Positions 1 through 9,041 of a stretch of DNA of 64,000 nucleotides are shown here, piece by piece (position 1 is the first letter of the stretch; each line of letters opens with the position of its first letter). The DNA is from Mesorhizobium sp. WSM4904 (GTDB lineage: Bacteria > Pseudomonadota > Alphaproteobacteria > Rhizobiales > Rhizobiaceae). The stretch spans positions 1,736,001-1,800,000 of the forward strand of contig NZ_CP121354.1 in assembly GCF_029674545.1 (NCBI RefSeq), in the 5' to 3' direction. A program made the translations under genes and the position numbers. The notes beneath the pieces are model-generated. The model worked only from the letters and a program-made list of their open reading frames with translations. It made no database searches and was not told the origin of the DNA.

Positions 1-385
1 CACCTTCAACGCCGGACTCCTGCGCGAATTCCGCTCGATCGCTTTCGTCAAGGAACTGATCGCGGCAGGCCGGCTGCCGCATGGCGAGTACCGCGACATC
101 CGCATGCACCGGATCGATGCCGACGAGGCCTTCAAAGACCTCTCGGCATCGTCCAAGGTCAATGCCGAATGGGCCTTCCTCGCCTACCTGCGCGACCTCG
201 GCCGAAGCGCGGCCAGCGACTGGCTGGAGGAGAACTACGACGCCGTCGGCAAGCGCGCGACGCTCGACCTGTCGGGCGAGCTCGACGACGGCTTCAAGCC
301 GATGCGCGGCCCGGCGCCTGGTCGAAGGGTCAAGGAATTCCTCGCCGCGCATATGAAGCCGGAGGCGACGCGCCGCCGGGCGTAG
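1..385 (+). CDS. Patatin-like phospholipase family protein, C-terminal part (5' end outside window)
   Basis: The frame is open from base 2 and ends at TAG 383-385, giving about 127 residues of a C-terminus. The stretch FNAGLLREFRSIAFVKELIA, followed by a KVNAEWAFLAYLRDLGR segment and a WLEENYDAVG segment, resembles the C-terminal part of rhizobial patatin-like (RssA-type) serine lipases. The catalytic GxSxG serine and DGG aspartate lie upstream and cannot be checked. The family assignment rests on C-terminal similarity only. The product is probably a cytoplasmic or membrane-associated acyl hydrolase of unknown substrate. Confidence 0.72.
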   Translation, partial: TFNAGLLREFRSIAFVKELIAAGRLPHGEYRDIRMHRIDADEAFKDLSASSKVNAEWAFLAYLRDLGRSAASDWLEENYDAVGKRATLDLSGELDDGFKPMRGPAPGRRVKEFLAAHMKPEATRRRA

Positions 386-478
386 ATCGCTTCCAAACTC
401 CTCCTGAACGTTCGTTCGTGCCGAAGCATTCCCCTGCGGAAGCGGCGACGCGCTGGATTCACCCGCGACGGGCGAGTA

Positions 479-496
479 GTTTACCTCGACGTAAAC
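479..496. promoter_or_regulatory. Palindrome GTTTAC-N6-GTAAAC before the aldehyde dehydrogenase gene
   Basis: GTTTACCTCGACGTAAAC is symmetric at 16 of 18 positions and ends 10 bases before the ATG at 507, touching the Shine-Dalgarno region. It resembles the TTTACGT-type palindromes bound by some MerR-family regulators such as LiuR. No such regulator is next to it, so the protein that binds is unknown. A short mRNA hairpin is an alternative reading. Confidence 0.4.
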
Positions 497-506
497 GGAG
501 GTGGCG

Positions 507-1922
507 ATGCTGCAGACCAGACAGATCGGGGTCAGGTTTGAAGCGCAGTGCAGGGCTTTCGAGAAGGAGCCCTTCCCGAGCCTCGATATGCGCAAGGACC
601 GGCTGAAGCGCCTGCTGGCGCTGACCGACAAGCACGAGGCCGAGATCTGCGCGGCTATCGACAGCGATTTTTCCGGACGGTCAGCTCAGGAAACGCGGCT
701 CGCGGAGCTGTTCGTCGTTCGCGCCGGCATCAGGCACGCCATCCGGCATCTGCGCGGCTGGATGCGCGAGCGGCGCGTCGCCACCAGCCTGCCGTTCCTG
801 CCCGGCCGCAACCGCCTTCTACCGCAACCTTTGGGCGTCGTCGGTATCGTCTCGCCGTGGAATTATCCGTTCCAGCTCGCCATCGCGCCGGCGACCGCCG
901 CTCTGGCCGCCGGCAACCGCGTGCTGCTCAAGCCGTCCGAGCTGACGCCGAAGTTTTCCGACCTGCTTGCCCGATTGGTCGAAGAGCATTTTTCTCCCGA
1001 CGAGATGAGCGTGGTGGTCGGCGATGCCGACGTCGGCAAGACATTCGTGTCGATGCCTTTCGACCATCTCCTGTTCACCGGCTCCACCGCCGTCGGCCGC
1101 CAGGTGGCGCTGGCCGCGGCCGCCAATCTGACGCCGGTGACGCTCGAGCTCGGCGGCAAGTCGCCGGCGATCTTCGACGCGTCCTGCGACCTCGACGCGG
1201 CCGTCGCGAGCGTCGCCTATGGCAAGCTCTTGAATGCCGGCCAGACTTGCATCGCGCCCGACTATCTGATGGTCCCGCAAGGGCAAGGTGCAGCGATTGC
1301 CGCGAAACTCGCCGCCGCGATGGCGCGGCTCTATCCGCGCCTTCGCGACAATCCCGATTACACGGCGATCGTCAGCGAGCGGCACCACCGGCGCCTGAGC
1401 GAGATGATCGCGGAGGCGTGCGAAGCTGGCGCCGATGTCACCGAGGTCAACCCGGCCAATGAAAAGCTTGGCGTGGGCGACCGCAAGATGGCGCCCGTCC
1501 TGGTCAGGAATGCCGCCGAGAACCTGCGGCTGATGCGCGAGGAAATCTTCGGGCCGGTGCTGCCGATCCTCGAATACGGTACGGTCGATGACGCCATCGA
1601 GCATGTGAACCGCGGCGAGCGTCCGCTTGCGCTTTATTGGTTCGGCAAGAACAGCGCCAATCGCCAAAGGATGATGCGGGAAACCGTCGCCGGCGGCGTG
1701 ACAGTCAACGACTGCATGATGCACCTGGTGCAGGAGCGGCAGCCATTCGGCGGCGTCGGCGAGAGCGGCATGGGAGCCTATCACGGCGAATGGGGTTTTC
1801 GGACCTTCAGCAAGGAAAAGCCGATCTTCGTCCAGTCCAGGCTCAGCGCCGGCGGCCTGCTCAGGCCACCCTATGGCAGGACGTTCGAGCGGCTGTTCCG
1901 GTTGCTGAACCTGATCGGCTGA
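507..1922 (+). CDS. NAD(P)-dependent aldehyde dehydrogenase (coniferyl aldehyde dehydrogenase type)
   Basis: This 471-residue protein should oxidise an aldehyde to its acid with NAD(P)+ in the cytoplasm. The cofactor-fold segment VGIVSPWNYPF is near residues 112-122. The general base is E214 in LELGGKSP and the nucleophile is C248 in NAGQTC. The EEIFGPVLPI motif lies near residue 340. The short length and hydrophobic C-terminal tail (LFRLLNLIG) fit the coniferyl/fatty aldehyde subgroup rather than betaine-type enzymes. I chose ATG 507 because GGAGG at 497-501 is well spaced from it; GTG 501 would overlap that ribosome site. The substrate cannot be read from the sequence. A palindrome sits just upstream. 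Confidence 0.88.
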   Translation: MLQTRQIGVRFEAQCRAFEKEPFPSLDMRKDRLKRLLALTDKHEAEICAAIDSDFSGRSAQETRLAELFVVRAGIRHAIRHLRGWMRERRVATSLPFLPGRNRLLPQPLGVVGIVSPWNYPFQLAIAPATAALAAGNRVLLKPSELTPKFSDLLARLVEEHFSPDEMSVVVGDADVGKTFVSMPFDHLLFTGSTAVGRQVALAAAANLTPVTLELGGKSPAIFDASCDLDAAVASVAYGKLLNAGQTCIAPDYLMVPQGQGAAIAAKLAAAMARLYPRLRDNPDYTAIVSERHHRRLSEMIAEACEAGADVTEVNPANEKLGVGDRKMAPVLVRNAAENLRLMREEIFGPVLPILEYGTVDDAIEHVNRGERPLALYWFGKNSANRQRMMRETVAGGVTVNDCMMHLVQERQPFGGVGESGMGAYHGEWGFRTFSKEKPIFVQSRLSAGGLLRPPYGRTFERLFRLLNLIG

Positions 1923-2282
1923 CAGCATTTATTTTCGGAGTGGGCGCGTCCTTTGCGCGTCTCGTGCCAATGCAGCAAGTCATGGCGCGAAAAAATTCCG
2001 CATCATGCTGACGCCTACTGCCATTAGGTGTTCGAGCACGCGAAAAATCTGCCTGGACTGGGAAAAGCCGGCCAGTCGAGTGTCGAAAACTGGAAAAAAG
2101 CCTATCCGCCACGGCTGGGGGCGCAATGATGCTGCAATTTTTGTCACTATATTGCGCCGCAACTTTGAGGTAGAAGCGCGCTTCGCCGATCACGGCAAAT
2201 TGAAGACGGCTTTGCGCGCACCCATATCGGCCGCGTGCCCGGGAGTCGAAGGCGCCGACCTCGCCAAGCCTGCAACGGAAAA
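1923..2282. other. Intergenic stretch with no recognised gene
   Basis: This 360-base stretch separates the aldehyde dehydrogenase from the efflux adaptor gene. A 93-codon open frame (2005-2286) runs through it but has no ribosome site and no recognisable composition. I see no terminator or clear promoter pair. It probably holds the promoter of the efflux operon. Confidence 0.5.
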
Positions 2283-3461
2283 ATGACGATGCCGAAAATC
2301 AGGTTTCACAAGCTTGCAGCCATTGCTGTGCTCATCGGATTCGCTGCCTGGATGGCAACGGGCGAGTTCTCGTCCGTGGGCAGTGCCGCCGACCACCAGA
2401 AGGCGGGAGAAGCAGGCAAGGCCGCCCAACCCGGGGCCGACAAGCCGAAGATGGCGGAGGCCGAGCCGAAGGCCGCGCCACGCACCGTCGCGGTGGTGAC
2501 GCCGCCGCGCAAGACCTATGCGCGCGCCATCCGCATTTCCGGGCTGACCGAGGCCGACAAGCGGGCGGTGCTCGCCACGCGCGTCGGCGGCGTCATCGAC
2601 AAGCTGCCGGTCAAGCAGGGCGATCACGTCAAGACGGGCGACCTGGTGCTGATGCTCGCTGCCGAGGAGAAGATCTCGAACGTCGACAACGCCAGGCAGC
2701 TCCTGGCGCAACGCAAGGCCGAGCTCGATGCCGCCGAGCGGCTGGCCAAGACCGGCAATTTGCCCAAGCTGCAGCTCGACACCGCTCGCTCGAACCTGAC
2801 GGCGGCGCAGTCGATGCTGGAGACGGCGCAGGCCGAACTCGACCGCAACGAAGTGAAGGCGCCGTTCGACGGCGTCATCGACCGCGTGCCGGTCGAGCTC
2901 GGCAGCTCGGTCATGCAGGGCGGCGAGGTGGCCACGATCCTCAAGCTCGACCCGGTGATCGCGCGCGGCGAGATCAGCGAGCGCGACCTGCGCTACATCA
3001 AGATCGGCGACGAGGCCAATGTGCGCCTGGTCAACGACCAGAAGGTCACCGGCACGGTGCGCTATATCAGCCGCGATGCCTCATCGCAGACCCGCACCTT
3101 CCGTGTCGAGGTGGCGATCCCCAACGGGGATGGCTCCATCCCCGCCGGCATGACGGCCGAGATCACGCTCAGCGCAGAGCCGACCGATGCGGTGCTCTTG
3201 CCGCGTTCGGTGGTCACCCTGGGCGACAAGGGCGATCTCGGCATCCGCGCCGTCGGCAAGGACAACAAGGTGGCGTTCTTCCCGATCGACCTCGTCGACG
3301 ACACCCCGACCGGACTGGTGCTCGGCGGCATCCCGCAGGATGCGCGCATCATCGTCGCCGGCCAGGAGCTGGTGAAGGAGGGCGATCCGGTGAAGCCCGT
3401 CGAGGCCGACCAGGCGACCATCAACAAGCTGATCAGCGAAGCCGCCGCCGGCACGCAGTAG
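2283..3461 (+). CDS. RND efflux periplasmic adaptor (membrane fusion protein)
   Basis: The 392-residue product should link an inner-membrane RND pump to an outer-membrane channel. An N-terminal hydrophobic segment (about residues 10-24) is a signal or anchor. It is followed by a lysine/alanine-rich linker. A lipoyl-like half (GGVIDKLPVKQGDHVKTGDLV) precedes a helical hairpin rich in Q, A and E at about residues 125-190, and the second lipoyl half is NEVKAPFDGVIDRVPVELG. A beta-barrel domain follows. I chose ATG 2283 because the hydrophobic signal begins right after it; ATG 2289 is also possible. The pump gene begins 77 bases downstream, so the two form an operon. No outer-membrane factor gene is adjacent. 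Confidence 0.9.
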   Translation: MTMPKIRFHKLAAIAVLIGFAAWMATGEFSSVGSAADHQKAGEAGKAAQPGADKPKMAEAEPKAAPRTVAVVTPPRKTYARAIRISGLTEADKRAVLATRVGGVIDKLPVKQGDHVKTGDLVLMLAAEEKISNVDNARQLLAQRKAELDAAERLAKTGNLPKLQLDTARSNLTAAQSMLETAQAELDRNEVKAPFDGVIDRVPVELGSSVMQGGEVATILKLDPVIARGEISERDLRYIKIGDEANVRLVNDQKVTGTVRYISRDASSQTRTFRVEVAIPNGDGSIPAGMTAEITLSAEPTDAVLLPRSVVTLGDKGDLGIRAVGKDNKVAFFPIDLVDDTPTGLVLGGIPQDARIIVAGQELVKEGDPVKPVEADQATINKLISEAAAGTQ

Positions 3462-3538
3462 CGCGTCCGCGCGGCGCCGGCTCGACGGCACCGCGCTGGC
3501 CCATGCCGCAGCTCCCCAAGAAACAGCAGGCATAAGTC

Positions 3539-6500
3539 ATGGACATCGTCAGACTCGCCATCCACAACGCCCGGCTCACAATATCCGCGTTGATGTTCCT
3601 GCTCGTCGCGGGTTGGGTCGCCTATCAGTCGACGCCGAAGGAAGCGGAGCCGGATGTTCCGATTCCGATGATGTATGTCAGCCTGGTCTACCAGGGCATC
3701 TCGCCGGAGGATTCGGAGCGGCTCTTGCTGCGGCCGATGGAAACCAAGCTGAAGAGCCTCAAGGGACTCAAGGAAATGCGTTCCGCCGCTTTCCAGGGCG
3801 GCGGCTACGTGCTGGTCGAATTCCAGCCGCAGACCAATCTGGCCACGGCGCTGCAGGATACGCGCAGCAAAGTGCAGGACGCCAAGGCCGACCTGCCGCA
3901 GGCGGCCGAGGAGCCGACCGTCACCGAGGTCAATGTCTCCGAATTCCCGGTTCTGGTCGTGACGCTCTCGGGCGATGTGCCCGAGCGCGTGCTGACTGCC
4001 GCGGCGCGCGAATTGCGTGACCGCATCGAGGAGGTGCCCGGCGTGCTCGAAGGCTCGCTGCAGGGCTCCCGCGACGATCTCGTGGAGGTCGTCGTGGACC
4101 CGGTGAAACTTTCCTCCTACGGGCTGCAGCTCGACCAGGTGATGCAAGGCGTCGGCGCCTCCAACAGCCTTGTCGCCGCCGGCAATCTCGAAGGCTCCGA
4201 AGGCAAATACGCGGTCAAGGTGCCGTCGCTGATCGAGACGCCGGAGGATGTCGCCAATCTGCCGGTCGTCGCCACACCGAATGCCGTGGTCCAGGCCAAG
4301 GACATCGCCACCATCCGCTCGACCTTCAAGGATGCGGAGACGGTCACCCGGCTCGACGGCAAACCGGCCATCGCCATCGAGGTGAAGAAGCGCATCGGCG
4401 CCAACCTGATCGACACGCTGAACCATGTCAGGGAGGTGTCGGACAATTTCATCAAGACGATGCCGGAAGGCATGCATGTCACCTACACGCAGGACAAGTC
4501 CGTCTTCGTCAACCAGCTGCTCGGCGACCTGCAGAACCACGTGATGATCGCGGTGATCCTGGTGTTCATCGTCATCCTCTACGCGCTGTCGGGACGCGCC
4601 TCGCTGCTGATCGGGCTTGCCATTCCCTCATCCTTCCTGATCGGCATCCTGCTGCTCGCGATGATGGGCTACACGATCAACATGATCGTGCTGTTCAGCC
4701 TCATCCTGGCGGTCGGCATGCTGGTGGACGATGCCATCATCGTCACCGAATTCGCGGAACGGCGCATGAGCGAAGGCATGCCGAAGGCGGAGGCGTTCGC
4801 CTTAGCCGCCAAGCGCATGGCCGGTCCGGTGATCGCGGCGACGATGACGCGCATCGCCGCCTTCTCGCCACTGCTCTTCTGGCCCGGCATCATCGGCGAC
4901 TTCATGAAATACATGCCGATCACGCTGATCGTGACACTGTCGGCCTCGATGCTCTATGCGCTGGTCTTCGCGCCGACGCTGGGCGCCATCTTCGCCAAGG
5001 CGCCGGCGCATCACGAGGACGATCATCGCGACGGCTGGTACATGGCCGTGGTCAAGCAGGCGGTGCGCTTCCCGATCACCGTCATCCTGCTCACCGTCGG
5101 CCTGCTGGTGGGAGTCGGTTTCGCCTATTCGAAATACGGCGCCGGCGTCGAGTTCTTCCCAAGCGTCGAGCCGGATTACGGCCTGCTCTACGTGCATGCC
5201 CGCGGCAATCTCTCGCTGGCCGAAATGGATGCCGCGACCAAGACGGCGGAAAACCGGCTGCTCGGCTGGCCCGGCGTGAAGTCGGTCTATACGCGCGTCG
5301 GCAAGACGCAAGGCGGCGGCCAGGACATACCGGAAGACGTCGTCGGCGTGATCCAGTACGAGTTCGTCGACTGGCGCGAGCGCAAGTCCGCCAACCAGAT
5401 CCTCGACGACCTGCGTGCGGTGATGGCCGGCATTCCCGGCGTCGACGTCGAGGTGCGCGTTCCGGAAGCCGGACCGCCGACCGGCAAGCCGATCCAGATC
5501 AGGCTCTCGGCCGCCGACCCGGCCGGGCTCGACGACAAGGCGCGCGCGGTGGCGGCGCGGATCGCCAAGATACCCAACGTCATCGATATTTCGGACGGCC
5601 TGCCGCCGCCCGGCGTCGACTGGGCGCTCGAGGTCGACCGCGCCAAGGCGGCGCAATACGGCATCAGCCCGACCTCGGTGGGCACGGTGGTGCAGCTGGT
5701 GACGAACGGTCTCAAGCTGTCGGAATACCGGCCGGCCGGCGCCGACGACGCGGTCGACATCCGGCTGCGCCTGCCCGAAGACCGGCGCACGCTGTCGACG
5801 CTCGACGAGCTCAGGGTTCAGACCTCGCAGGGGTCGGTGCCGATCTCGAACTTCGTGGTGCGGAAACCCGAGCCGACCGTCGGCATCCTCAACCGCATCG
5901 ACGGCGCGCGCACCGTGGTGGTGCAAGCCAATGTCAGCGCCGGCGCGCAGGTGGCGGCCGTACAGCAGGAAGTCACCAAGGCCGTCGCCGACATGAACCT
6001 GGGCAGCGGCATCCGCTGGAAGCTCGCCGGATCCAACGAGGACAGCGCGGAAGCCAGCGCCTTCCTCGGCAAGGCCTTCGGCGCCGCGATCTTCCTGATC
6101 TTCCTGGTGCTCTTGGCGCAGTTCAACAAGTTCACCAGCGTGTGGCTCGTCTTGTCCTGCGTAGTCATGGCGACGATCGGCGTGTTCCTCGGATTGCTGC
6201 TGACGGGCGAGGCCTTCGGCATCGTCATGTCGGGCATCGGCGTCATCGCGCTGGCCGGCGTGGTGGTGAACAACAACATCGTTCTCATCGACACCTACGA
6301 CCGGTTGCGCGAGGAAGGCTGGGACAAGATGGACGCGGTGCTGCAGACCTGCCGCGAGCGCGCGCGGCCGGTGGTGCTCACGGCGGTTTCGGCCATCCTC
6401 GGCGTGCTGCCGATCGCCTTCGGCCTCGGCCTCGAAATCTTCCATCACGAGACGACGATCAACGCGCCGTCGACGCAATGGTGGATTTCGCTGTCCTCGG

Positions 6501-6715
6501 CGATCGTCTTCGGCCTGTCCTTCGCCACCATTCTGACGCTGGTGGTGACGCCCTCGATGCTGATGGTGTTCACCCGCGCCAAGGTGAAGCCCGGCGCACG
6601 GCGCAGCTTGTTCAGCCGGCTGTTCCGCCGCGGCAAGGGCGAGGTGCCGGCCGAAGAGCCGGTCGCGGAGGCCGGCGCCGAGCCGGCGATCGCCTTCCCC
6701 AAAGCCGCGGAATAG
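3539..6715 (+). CDS. RND efflux pump, inner-membrane transporter (AcrB/HAE family)
   Basis: This 1058-residue protein has the full length and architecture of the AcrB-type proton/drug antiporters. TM1 lies near residues 12-28. A first periplasmic loop runs to about 330, and TM2-TM6 follow. The proton-relay pair is D397 D398 in GMLVDDAIIVTE. A second large periplasmic loop follows, and then the C-terminal TM bundle, with VVVNNNIVLIDTY in the TM10 region. It lies 77 bases behind its adaptor gene and is followed by a strong terminator, so the operon is two genes. Substrates may be drugs, solvents or other hydrophobic compounds; nothing here narrows this. A partner TolC-like channel must be encoded elsewhere. 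Confidence 0.93.
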   Translation: MDIVRLAIHNARLTISALMFLLVAGWVAYQSTPKEAEPDVPIPMMYVSLVYQGISPEDSERLLLRPMETKLKSLKGLKEMRSAAFQGGGYVLVEFQPQTNLATALQDTRSKVQDAKADLPQAAEEPTVTEVNVSEFPVLVVTLSGDVPERVLTAAARELRDRIEEVPGVLEGSLQGSRDDLVEVVVDPVKLSSYGLQLDQVMQGVGASNSLVAAGNLEGSEGKYAVKVPSLIETPEDVANLPVVATPNAVVQAKDIATIRSTFKDAETVTRLDGKPAIAIEVKKRIGANLIDTLNHVREVSDNFIKTMPEGMHVTYTQDKSVFVNQLLGDLQNHVMIAVILVFIVILYALSGRASLLIGLAIPSSFLIGILLLAMMGYTINMIVLFSLILAVGMLVDDAIIVTEFAERRMSEGMPKAEAFALAAKRMAGPVIAATMTRIAAFSPLLFWPGIIGDFMKYMPITLIVTLSASMLYALVFAPTLGAIFAKAPAHHEDDHRDGWYMAVVKQAVRFPITVILLTVGLLVGVGFAYSKYGAGVEFFPSVEPDYGLLYVHARGNLSLAEMDAATKTAENRLLGWPGVKSVYTRVGKTQGGGQDIPEDVVGVIQYEFVDWRERKSANQILDDLRAVMAGIPGVDVEVRVPEAGPPTGKPIQIRLSAADPAGLDDKARAVAARIAKIPNVIDISDGLPPPGVDWALEVDRAKAAQYGISPTSVGTVVQLVTNGLKLSEYRPAGADDAVDIRLRLPEDRRTLSTLDELRVQTSQGSVPISNFVVRKPEPTVGILNRIDGARTVVVQANVSAGAQVAAVQQEVTKAVADMNLGSGIRWKLAGSNEDSAEASAFLGKAFGAAIFLIFLVLLAQFNKFTSVWLVLSCVVMATIGVFLGLLLTGEAFGIVMSGIGVIALAGVVVNNNIVLIDTYDRLREEGWDKMDAVLQTCRERARPVVLTAVSAILGVLPIAFGLGLEIFHHETTINAPSTQWWISLSSAIVFGLSFATILTLVVTPSMLMVFTRAKVKPGARRSLFSRLFRRGKGEVPAEEPVAEAGAEPAIAFPKAAE

Positions 6716-6738
6716 CGCGCTTTTCGGAGCCCGATGAC

Positions 6739-6771
6739 AAAAGCCGCCCGGGAACAACCGGGCGGCTTTTT
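6739..6771 (+). terminator. Rho-independent terminator of the RND operon
   Basis: A perfect 13-bp stem (6739-6751 with 6758-6770, GC-rich core GCCGCCCGG) closes on the 6-base loop GAACAA and ends in a run of five T. It lies 24 bases after the pump stop codon. The A-run on the left could also let it work from the other strand. Confidence 0.88.
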
Positions 6772-6811
6772 CATTGTCCTCTTATATTCAACCATACGGC
6801 GAGGGCTTTTC

Positions 6812-6970
6812 ATGACGATCAGCACGCTTCTCATCATCATCCTGATTCTGATCTTGATCGGCGCGGTCCCGGCTTGGCCATATTCGCGCGCCTGGGGCTA
6901 TGGCCCGTCGGGAATCGTCGGCGTTCTTTTGATCGTTCTGCTGATCCTGCTGCTAATGGGTCGGATTTGA
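6812..6970 (+). CDS. DUF3309 family small membrane protein
   Basis: This 52-residue peptide has an N-terminal hydrophobic segment (LLIIILILILIGAVPAW), a short Trp/Tyr/Gly-rich turn (SRAWGYGPSG) and a second hydrophobic segment (IVGVLLIVLLILLLMG). That is the two-helix pattern of DUF3309, a family of unknown function common in proteobacteria. ATG 6812 has GAGGG at 6801-6805 at good spacing. It follows the RND terminator, so it is probably transcribed alone. Confidence 0.82.
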   Translation: MTISTLLIIILILILIGAVPAWPYSRAWGYGPSGIVGVLLIVLLILLLMGRI

Positions 6971-7033
6971 TCGATTTGCGGCTGGGCTTCCCGCAGCCCG
7001 GCCGCTTCGTTTGCAGGATGTTCCTCGCTTTGA

Positions 7034-7990
7034 TCAGGCGGCCTGACGCGAGGATGCGACGGCGATGCCGATATCCTGCATGGCTTGCGCCACCGCCTGG
7101 TCGAGCGGGGTGTGTGGAATCTCGCCGATGACCTCTTCGAGCCGCGCCGAGGTCAGCCGGTGCGCCTCGAAGCGCAGATAGGACATCGACACGATCTCGC
7201 GCCACATGGCCACGAACGGGCTGCCGGCGCGCAGCACCCACCAGGGCATGAAGGTGAGCTTCAGCTTGCGGCCGAGCGCCCTCTCGGCCGCAGCCTTGAT
7301 CTCGAGGTCGGTGACGGCGTGGCCCGGGAAGTTCAGCGCCTCGTAGAAACCGAGCTTGTCGAGATTGCGCGCCAGCCCGACAAAGGCGACCGCAAAGTCC
7401 GGCAGATAGGCCCATTCGTGCACGAGGTCGGCCGGACCTGGAGCGGTGTAGACGCCCTTCGCCATCTTGGCGGCGACGACGAGATCGAACCAGGAACCGC
7501 TGCCCGTGCCGCCGAAGAAGTCGCCGGCCCTCAGAAGAATGGTGCGCACGCGGCCGGCATCGGCCTCGCGGCGGAACAACTCTTCCATGGCGCAGCGAAT
7601 GCGGCCCTTCTCGGTGGTCGGATGGAACGGCGTTTCCTCGGTGATCACCCGCGGCATCGGCGAGCCGTAATTGTAGACGGTGCCAGGGAAAAGATGCAGC
7701 GCGTTGTTCGCATGACAGGCTGCCATGACGTTCTCGGCCATCGGCAGGCACTTGCCCCAGTCGGTGTAGATCGGGTTCAGGCCGTTGAAGATGATGTCGA
7801 CGCCTTGCGTTGCGCGGATCAGCGACTGGCGGTCGAGCGCGTCGCCGGCGACTGCGGTTGCGCCCTTGAGTTCGGCCGGCACCTTGCCGGTGCGGGTGAC
7901 GGTGCGGACGTCGAAACCGGCGTCGATGAAGGCCTTGGCGACGACGCGGCCGAGCCGGCCATTGGCGCCGAGAATTGCGATCTTGGTCAT
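7034..7990 (-). CDS. NAD-dependent epimerase/dehydratase family protein (atypical SDR)
   Basis: The 318-residue product begins with the Rossmann motif ILGANGRLGRVVAKAF and has a TRTGKVPAEL segment typical of atypical short-chain dehydrogenases of the NmrA/epimerase type. A conserved GTVYNYG lies in the middle, at the usual position of the active-site tyrosine. The function is an NAD(P)-dependent oxidoreductase or epimerase of unknown substrate. A GGAGACG ribosome site precedes ATG 7990. It is divergently arranged with a LysR regulator 96 bases away, which is its likely controller. Confidence 0.82.
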   Translation of the reverse strand: MTKIAILGANGRLGRVVAKAFIDAGFDVRTVTRTGKVPAELKGATAVAGDALDRQSLIRATQGVDIIFNGLNPIYTDWGKCLPMAENVMAACHANNALHLFPGTVYNYGSPMPRVITEETPFHPTTEKGRIRCAMEELFRREADAGRVRTILLRAGDFFGGTGSGSWFDLVVAAKMAKGVYTAPGPADLVHEWAYLPDFAVAFVGLARNLDKLGFYEALNFPGHAVTDLEIKAAAERALGRKLKLTFMPWWVLRAGSPFVAMWREIVSMSYLRFEAHRLTSARLEEVIGEIPHTPLDQAVAQAMQDIGIAVASSRQAA

Positions 7991-8033
7991 TGTTCGTCTC
8001 CGTTGCTTGCGTTTGCCCCGCTAATTTGATGCC

Positions 8034-8049
8034 TTCATCATTGAATGAA
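8034..8049. promoter_or_regulatory. Possible LysR operator between the divergent genes
   Basis: TTCAT-N6-ATGAA is a perfect 5-bp inverted repeat in an AT-rich patch of the 96-base divergent region. LysR proteins usually bind such interrupted dyads near the start of the divergent target gene. The spacing is not the classical T-N11-A, so the call is tentative. Confidence 0.3.
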
Positions 8050-8086
8050 AATTGACTGAGATCGGCGATCTGTTATTCAGGAATGA

Positions 8087-8980
8087 ATGGCGGAATTCGA
8101 CTGGAACCTGATCAAGAGCTTCGTCGCGGTTGCCGAGACCGGGAGCCTTTCGGCCGCCGCCCGCAGGCTGGAGGCCAGCCAGCCGACGCTCGGCCGTCAC
8201 ATCGCCGAGCTGGAGCAGGCGCTGGGCGTGACGCTGTTCCGGCGCGGACGGCGCGGCTACGAGCTGACGGAAGCCGGCAGCACGCTCTATGAGCGCGGAC
8301 GGGCGGTCAGCGAGCAGGCCAACGCCTTCTCGCTGCTGGCGCTGGGATCGGTCGAGGCGATCGAGGGCACGGTGCGCATCGCCGCCTCGGAGGTGGTCGC
8401 GGCCTGCGTGCTGCCTCAGATGATGGCGCGCCTTGGCGAGGAGGAGCCGGGCATCGAGGTCGAGGTCGTCGCCTCGAACCAGGTCGAGAACCTGCTGCGG
8501 CGCGATGCCGACATCGCCATCCGCATGGTCAGACCGGCGCAGAACGAATTGGTGGCGCGCAAGGTCACCGACATTCCGCTCTGCCTGTGCGCGGCGAAAT
8601 CCTATCTCGACCGGCGCGGCCGCCCGGCAAAGCCTGGGGACCTCGCCGACCATTCACTGATCGGCTTCGACCGCAGTGACGAGATCATCCGCGGCTTTAC
8701 CGCCTACGGCATTCCGGTCGGCCGCAGCCATTTCCGCTTCAGGACCGACAATCAGATCGTCCTTTGGGAGGCTGTGCGGGCAGGAAACGGCATCGGCATC
8801 GGCCAGGAGCCGCTGGCGAATCGCAATCCGGACCTGGAAAAGCTGCTGCCGGACGTGCCCTTGCCGACGCTGCCGGTGTGGCTTGCCATGCATCGCGACG
8901 TGCGCACCAGCATGCGCATCCGCCGGGTGGCGGATTTCCTGCACGAGGAGCTGAAGCGCTACTCGGCCGGCGCCGGCTAG
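8087..8980 (+). CDS. LysR family transcriptional regulator
   Basis: The protein has 297 residues, the usual LysR length. The N-terminal winged helix-turn-helix reads FVAVAETGSLSAAARRLEASQPTLGRHIAELEQALG (given in full only to mark residues about 10-45; key recognition residues are ASQPTLGRHI). A periplasmic-binding-like effector domain follows from about residue 90. AGGA sits 4 bases before ATG 8087. It is divergent from the epimerase-like gene, which it probably controls. The TAG stop lies inside the outer arm of a palindromic repeat that follows directly. Confidence 0.9.
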   Translation: MAEFDWNLIKSFVAVAETGSLSAAARRLEASQPTLGRHIAELEQALGVTLFRRGRRGYELTEAGSTLYERGRAVSEQANAFSLLALGSVEAIEGTVRIAASEVVAACVLPQMMARLGEEEPGIEVEVVASNQVENLLRRDADIAIRMVRPAQNELVARKVTDIPLCLCAAKSYLDRRGRPAKPGDLADHSLIGFDRSDEIIRGFTAYGIPVGRSHFRFRTDNQIVLWEAVRAGNGIGIGQEPLANRNPDLEKLLPDVPLPTLPVWLAMHRDVRTSMRIRRVADFLHEELKRYSAGAG

Positions 8981-9030
8981 AGCATGATGCCGAAAAGCGT
9001 GAAGCGGTTTTCGGACGACATCATGCTCTA
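8977..9030. repeat. RIME-like palindromic repeat after the LysR gene
   Basis: TAGAGCATGATG (8978-8989) pairs perfectly with CATCATGCTCTA (9019-9030). An inner stem CCGAAAA/TTTTCGG makes a two-level hairpin. This is a common rhizobial intergenic element. Its first bases provide the TAG stop of the LysR gene. Confidence 0.85.
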
Positions 9031-9041
9031 CTTCTCTGATC

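Noticed and set aside
2005..2286. 93-codon frame before the efflux adaptor gene
   Set aside because: No ribosome site, no family pattern, and it overlaps the probable promoter region.
4802..6757. Very long open frame antisense to the RND pump gene
   Set aside because: It mirrors the pump gene in a high-GC context, is rich in His, Arg and Asp as chance antisense frames are, and has no ribosome site or family pattern.
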